From NCBI GenBank assembly GCA_050950345.1, contig JBMNHK010000002.1, forward strand, positions 372,001 to 436,000: DNA of 64,000 nucleotides. The letters run 5' to 3'. Numbering within the stretch: the first letter of the stretch is position 1; each line of letters starts with the position of its first letter. The translations under genes and the position numbers were made by a program. The notes beneath the pieces are model-generated. The model was not told the DNA's origin. It ran no database searches and saw only the letters and a program-made list of their open reading frames with translations. This DNA comes from Pelotomaculum_C sp050950345. Lineage in GTDB: Bacteria; Bacillota; Desulfotomaculia; Desulfotomaculales; Pelotomaculaceae. Below, piece by piece: positions 61,465-64,000 of this stretch.

Positions 61465-62637
61465 TTGAAAAAAAGTTATGTGTGGAGCTTTGTGGCAATA
61501 CTGTCTCTAGCTCTGCTGCTCACCGGTTGTGGCGGCAATGGTGGCGCCAAGAACACATCTGATGGCGACACGATCAAGATCGGTTTCCTTGGTGGCTTAA
61601 CCGGCGGGCACGCCCATTATGGTATCGAGACTTTGAAGGGTATGGAGATGGCTGTAGACGATATCAATAATGCTGGTGGCGTTAACGGTAAAAAATTGGA
61701 AATCGTTAAAGGTGATCACGGCAGCAGCAACAGTGAAGCCGCTAACGTAACTCAGAAGCTGATCACCCAGAAAGTGGCCGGCATTGTTGGTGATCCTACA
61801 ACGGGGATCACTAAAACAGCTGCCCAGATCTGCCAGCCGGCTAAAATGGTGCTGCTCTCTGCCGGAGCTGTTGGCCCCGGCATTGTTGAAATCGGGGACT
61901 ACATATACCGGGATACCTTGCTGGATGCGGTTGCTGCGCCGGCTGTAACCAGGTATCTCGCTGAAGAACTTAAATGGAAAAAAGTGGCCCTGGTGACCAC
62001 TACCGGTTTAGCCTATAGTGAGGGCTTGACAGATATATTTAAACCTGCACTGGCCCAATACGGCATTGAAATTGTAGCTGAACAGAGTGTCATGGAAAAG
62101 GATACTAATTTCAGCGCCCAGGTTACGGCACTTGGCCAAAAAGAATTTGATGGGGTTGTCTTTACCGGTTACTATACAGAGGGCGCTTTGTTTATGAAGG
62201 AAATGCGTAAGCAGGGCTTACAACATCTTATGGTAGGTGGCGACGGCCTGCTGGGCAAAGAGCTTTATGAGCTTGGTACGGACGCTGTTCAGGGTAGTAT
62301 GGTTTACGCCGGTTTCGCTGTAGACGAAGAGAATGCTACCGGCAAGACCAAAGATTTTATTGACAAGTATAAAGCACAGAATAATAATGCTTTCCCGGAT
62401 ATGTTCGCTGCTCAGGGGTATGATGCAGTTATGCTCCTGGCCGATGCTATGAAAGCAGCGAATAGCAGTGATCCCACCGTTTACAAGGAAAAGCTGGCCC
62501 AGACCAAGGACTGGCAAGGCGTGACCGGTACCATTACATTCGATGAAAACCGTGAACCCATTAAGAGCCCCGTATTTCTGCTGGAGGTTAAAGGACAGTC
62601 CTTTGCAGTGAAAGCAGTAATACCCATTGAAGAATAA
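61465..62637 (+). CDS. livJ: Branched-chain amino-acid ABC transporter binding protein
   Basis: A 390-aa lipoprotein with a signal peptide and lipobox LLTGC (Cys22). The periplasmic-binding fold type I follows: IKIGFLGGLTGGHAHYGIET, GGVNGKKLEIVKGD, and SAQVTALGQKEFDGVVFTGY. The family binds Leu/Ile/Val, but members also bind amides, urea and other ligands, so the ligand is not certain. It starts at TTG 61465 after AAAAGGAGGAGAAAGG. It is followed by a long hairpin and the permease genes. Confidence 0.92.
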   Translation: MKKSYVWSFVAILSLALLLTGCGGNGGAKNTSDGDTIKIGFLGGLTGGHAHYGIETLKGMEMAVDDINNAGGVNGKKLEIVKGDHGSSNSEAANVTQKLITQKVAGIVGDPTTGITKTAAQICQPAKMVLLSAGAVGPGIVEIGDYIYRDTLLDAVAAPAVTRYLAEELKWKKVALVTTTGLAYSEGLTDIFKPALAQYGIEIVAEQSVMEKDTNFSAQVTALGQKEFDGVVFTGYYTEGALFMKEMRKQGLQHLMVGGDGLLGKELYELGTDAVQGSMVYAGFAVDEENATGKTKDFIDKYKAQNNNAFPDMFAAQGYDAVMLLADAMKAANSSDPTVYKEKLAQTKDWQGVTGTITFDENREPIKSPVFLLEVKGQSFAVKAVIPIEE

Positions 62638-62670
62638 GCCAGCCCTTTAGCCGCATTGTTGCAAAAGGGT

Positions 62671-62767
62671 CGCAGTTCTGCCAATTGATATGTTACCGGA
62701 GTCCATGCCGTAAGATTTTTATGGTGTGAATTCCGGTAGCGCTTTTGGCAGAGTGCGGCTGCTTTTT
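62671..62767 (+). terminator. Nested hairpin and T tract between livJ and livH
   Basis: The outer stem CGCAGTTCTGCCAA (62671-62684) pairs with TTGGCAGAGTGCG (62745-62757) with one or two mismatches. An inner stem TACCGGA (62694-62700) pairs with TCCGGTA (62732-62738). The run CTTTTTAATTTT follows. It probably lets part of transcription stop after livJ, so the binding protein is made in excess. Confidence 0.6.
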
Positions 62768-62840
62768 AATTTTCGCAGTTACTCGTATAGCATACTATGC
62801 TGCCGGGTGGCTGGGTCCTGAAAGTATAGGAGGTCGTTGC

Positions 62841-63716
62841 ATGTTCTGGCAGCAATTGGTTAACGGTGTGACCCTTGGCTCCACCTACGCTTTAATCGCC
62901 CTGGGCTATACTATGGTATACGGCATCATCCAGCTTATTAATTTTGCCCACGGTGAAATCTACATGATCGGGGCGTTCACCGGCTTGATCATGGTAACTG
63001 TATTTCAAGTTCATTTTCTGGTGGCTATTCTTGCGGCCATGCTGGTTTGCGTGCCTTTAGCCATGACTATTGAGCGAGTTGCTTACCGTCCCTTGCGTAG
63101 GTCCACCAGGTTAGCCCCCCTCATTTCTGCCCTGGGAGTGTCTGTTTTTTTGCAGACACTGGTGATGTTGCTTAGAGGTGGGCCAAACCCTCTGCCCTTT
63201 CCACAGGTTATTCAAGATACCGTTATAACCCTTGGTTCGATTAAGTTCTCTACTGTCCAGTTGATCATCTTAATCGTGGCCAGTATACTGATGGTATTAT
63301 TGCAGCTAACCATTAAATATACCAAAGTTGGCAAGGCTATGCGCGCCACATCTGAAGATCTGGAAGCGGCCAGTTTAATGGGCATTAATGTTAACCGGAT
63401 AATTTCCTTCACATTTGCTCTTGGCGCCGCCCTGGCAGCAGCAGGAGGTGTGCTGGTAGGTATGTATTTCAACTCTATCCACCCGTATATGGGTGTCGGG
63501 GTAGGGCTGAAAGCCTTCTGCGCGGCAGTAGTCGGCGGCATAGGAAGCATTCCGGGGGCCATGTTAGGAGGCTTATTCATTGGTGTTGCAGAGGTCCTGG
63601 GTGTCGCAGCGGGTTTCGATACTTATAAGGACGCAATCGCTTTTGGACTACTGATCCTGGTGCTGCTCTTTAAACCCACAGGTCTTTTGGGCCTTCCGAT
63701 CCAAAGGAAGGTGTAG
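62841..63716 (+). CDS. livH: Branched-chain amino-acid ABC permease LivH
   Basis: A 291-aa permease with eight or so membrane helices, starting at ATG 62841 with AGGAGGTCGTTGC upstream; the longer frame to 62745 lies in the hairpin region. LGYTMVYGIIQLINFAHGEI near residue 22 and the EAA-like loop TSEDLEAASLMGINVNRIIS (about 172) are typical of the LivH family. It forms the membrane pore with LivM, whose gene follows 5 bases later. Confidence 0.94.
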   Translation: MFWQQLVNGVTLGSTYALIALGYTMVYGIIQLINFAHGEIYMIGAFTGLIMVTVFQVHFLVAILAAMLVCVPLAMTIERVAYRPLRRSTRLAPLISALGVSVFLQTLVMLLRGGPNPLPFPQVIQDTVITLGSIKFSTVQLIILIVASILMVLLQLTIKYTKVGKAMRATSEDLEAASLMGINVNRIISFTFALGAALAAAGGVLVGMYFNSIHPYMGVGVGLKAFCAAVVGGIGSIPGAMLGGLFIGVAEVLGVAAGFDTYKDAIAFGLLILVLLFKPTGLLGLPIQRKV

Positions 63717-63721
63717 TATTG

Positions 63722-64000
63722 ATGGAAGCAGTTATGAATATATTAACAAATCCTTATTACATTCAGGTAGCAACGACAGTGGGCATATTCTTAATTGCTG
63801 CCCTGGGCCTGCACCTGATCACAGGCATAACCGGACAGTTTTCCTTCGGACACGCTGCGTTTTTGAGCATAGGGGCTTATACCTCCGCTTTGATGTCTAT
63901 TCATCTGCCGACACCTTTTTTTCTCAACTTGCTGGCCGGTGGCCTGATGGCAGCGCTATGGGGAGTTATTCTGGGTTTTCCCAGTCTTCGCCTGACAGGG
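63722..64000 (+). CDS. livM: Branched-chain amino-acid ABC permease LivM (5' part)
   Basis: The first 93 codons of a LivM-type permease run to the window edge. The N-terminus MEAVMNILTNPYYIQVATTV is followed by LGLHLITGITGQFSFGHAAF, the family signature near residue 30. ATG 63722 is 5 bases after the livH stop; a second in-frame ATG is at 63734. The ATPase genes livG/livF would be expected downstream, outside the window. Confidence 0.92.
   Translation, partial: MEAVMNILTNPYYIQVATTVGIFLIAALGLHLITGITGQFSFGHAAFLSIGAYTSALMSIHLPTPFFLNLLAGGLMAALWGVILGFPSLRLTG

Noticed and set aside
1..64000. CRISPR arrays, tRNA and rRNA genes
   Set aside because: I saw no regularly spaced identical repeats with unique spacers and no tRNA cloverleaf or rRNA signature segments on either strand.

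Overview
The window looks like a chromosome segment of a flagellated, probably spore-forming Bacillota of the Peptococcaceae/Desulfotomaculum-Pelotomaculum type. This rests on the gene order of a very long flagellar/chemotaxis operon, frequent TTG and GTG starts with strong GGAGG ribosome sites, FliY- and CheC/CheD-type chemotaxis proteins, and a c-di-GMP-I riboswitch in front of flgB. The genus cannot be fixed from the sequence alone.

Region 1 (1-7.2 kb, minus strand) is accessory DNA: a RadC-family protein cut by the window edge, a DUF6744-like protein, a badly frameshifted VWA (ViaA-like) gene next to an intact RavA/MoxR AAA+ ATPase, a 63-aa zinc ribbon, a Rad52/Sak-like protein, a 421-aa protein I do not recognise and a small membrane protein. 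Hairpin terminators separate most of these genes. Region 2 (7.2-10.7 kb, plus strand) holds two replication-initiator-like genes, the second AT-rich and of the filamentous-phage gpII type. It ends directly at the first codon of a flagellin gene.

Region 3 (10.7-19.3 kb) is a scarred flagellin locus. It has a large flagellin gene with a one-base frameshift and no visible ribosome site, an IS21-family element lying between two halves of what may be one small gene, YjfB, a lytic transglycosylase, a small helical protein, a Phd/PIN toxin-antitoxin pair, a decayed duplicate of the flagellin 3' end, and two small genes missed by normal start-codon rules.

Region 4 (19.3-57.6 kb) is the flagellar and chemotaxis cluster, all on the plus strand. 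A sigma-28 promoter precedes fliD, followed by fliS, a fliT/flgN-like gene and flaG. Then come cheA, cheW, a short cheR-like gene, a 1541-aa poly-HAMP chemoreceptor, cheR and cheB. A terminator and a c-di-GMP-I riboswitch with its own terminator follow, then flgBC-fliEFGHIJK-flgDE-fliL-fliN-fliOPQR-flhBAFG-ycgR-fliA-flgFG-cheD-cheC-cheY-fliM-fliY. fliK is split by a frameshift at an A8 tract. The layout suggests that c-di-GMP sets transcription of the basal body/hook/export operon, while FliA drives the late filament genes. motAB, flgKLMN and csrA/fliW are not in the window.

Region 5 (57.6-64 kb) is ordinary housekeeping: a metallophosphoesterase, a HAD phosphatase, DUF503, a QueG-like Fe-S protein (minus strand), an EamA transporter, and the start of a branched-chain amino-acid ABC transporter operon (livJ-livH-livM) that runs off the end.
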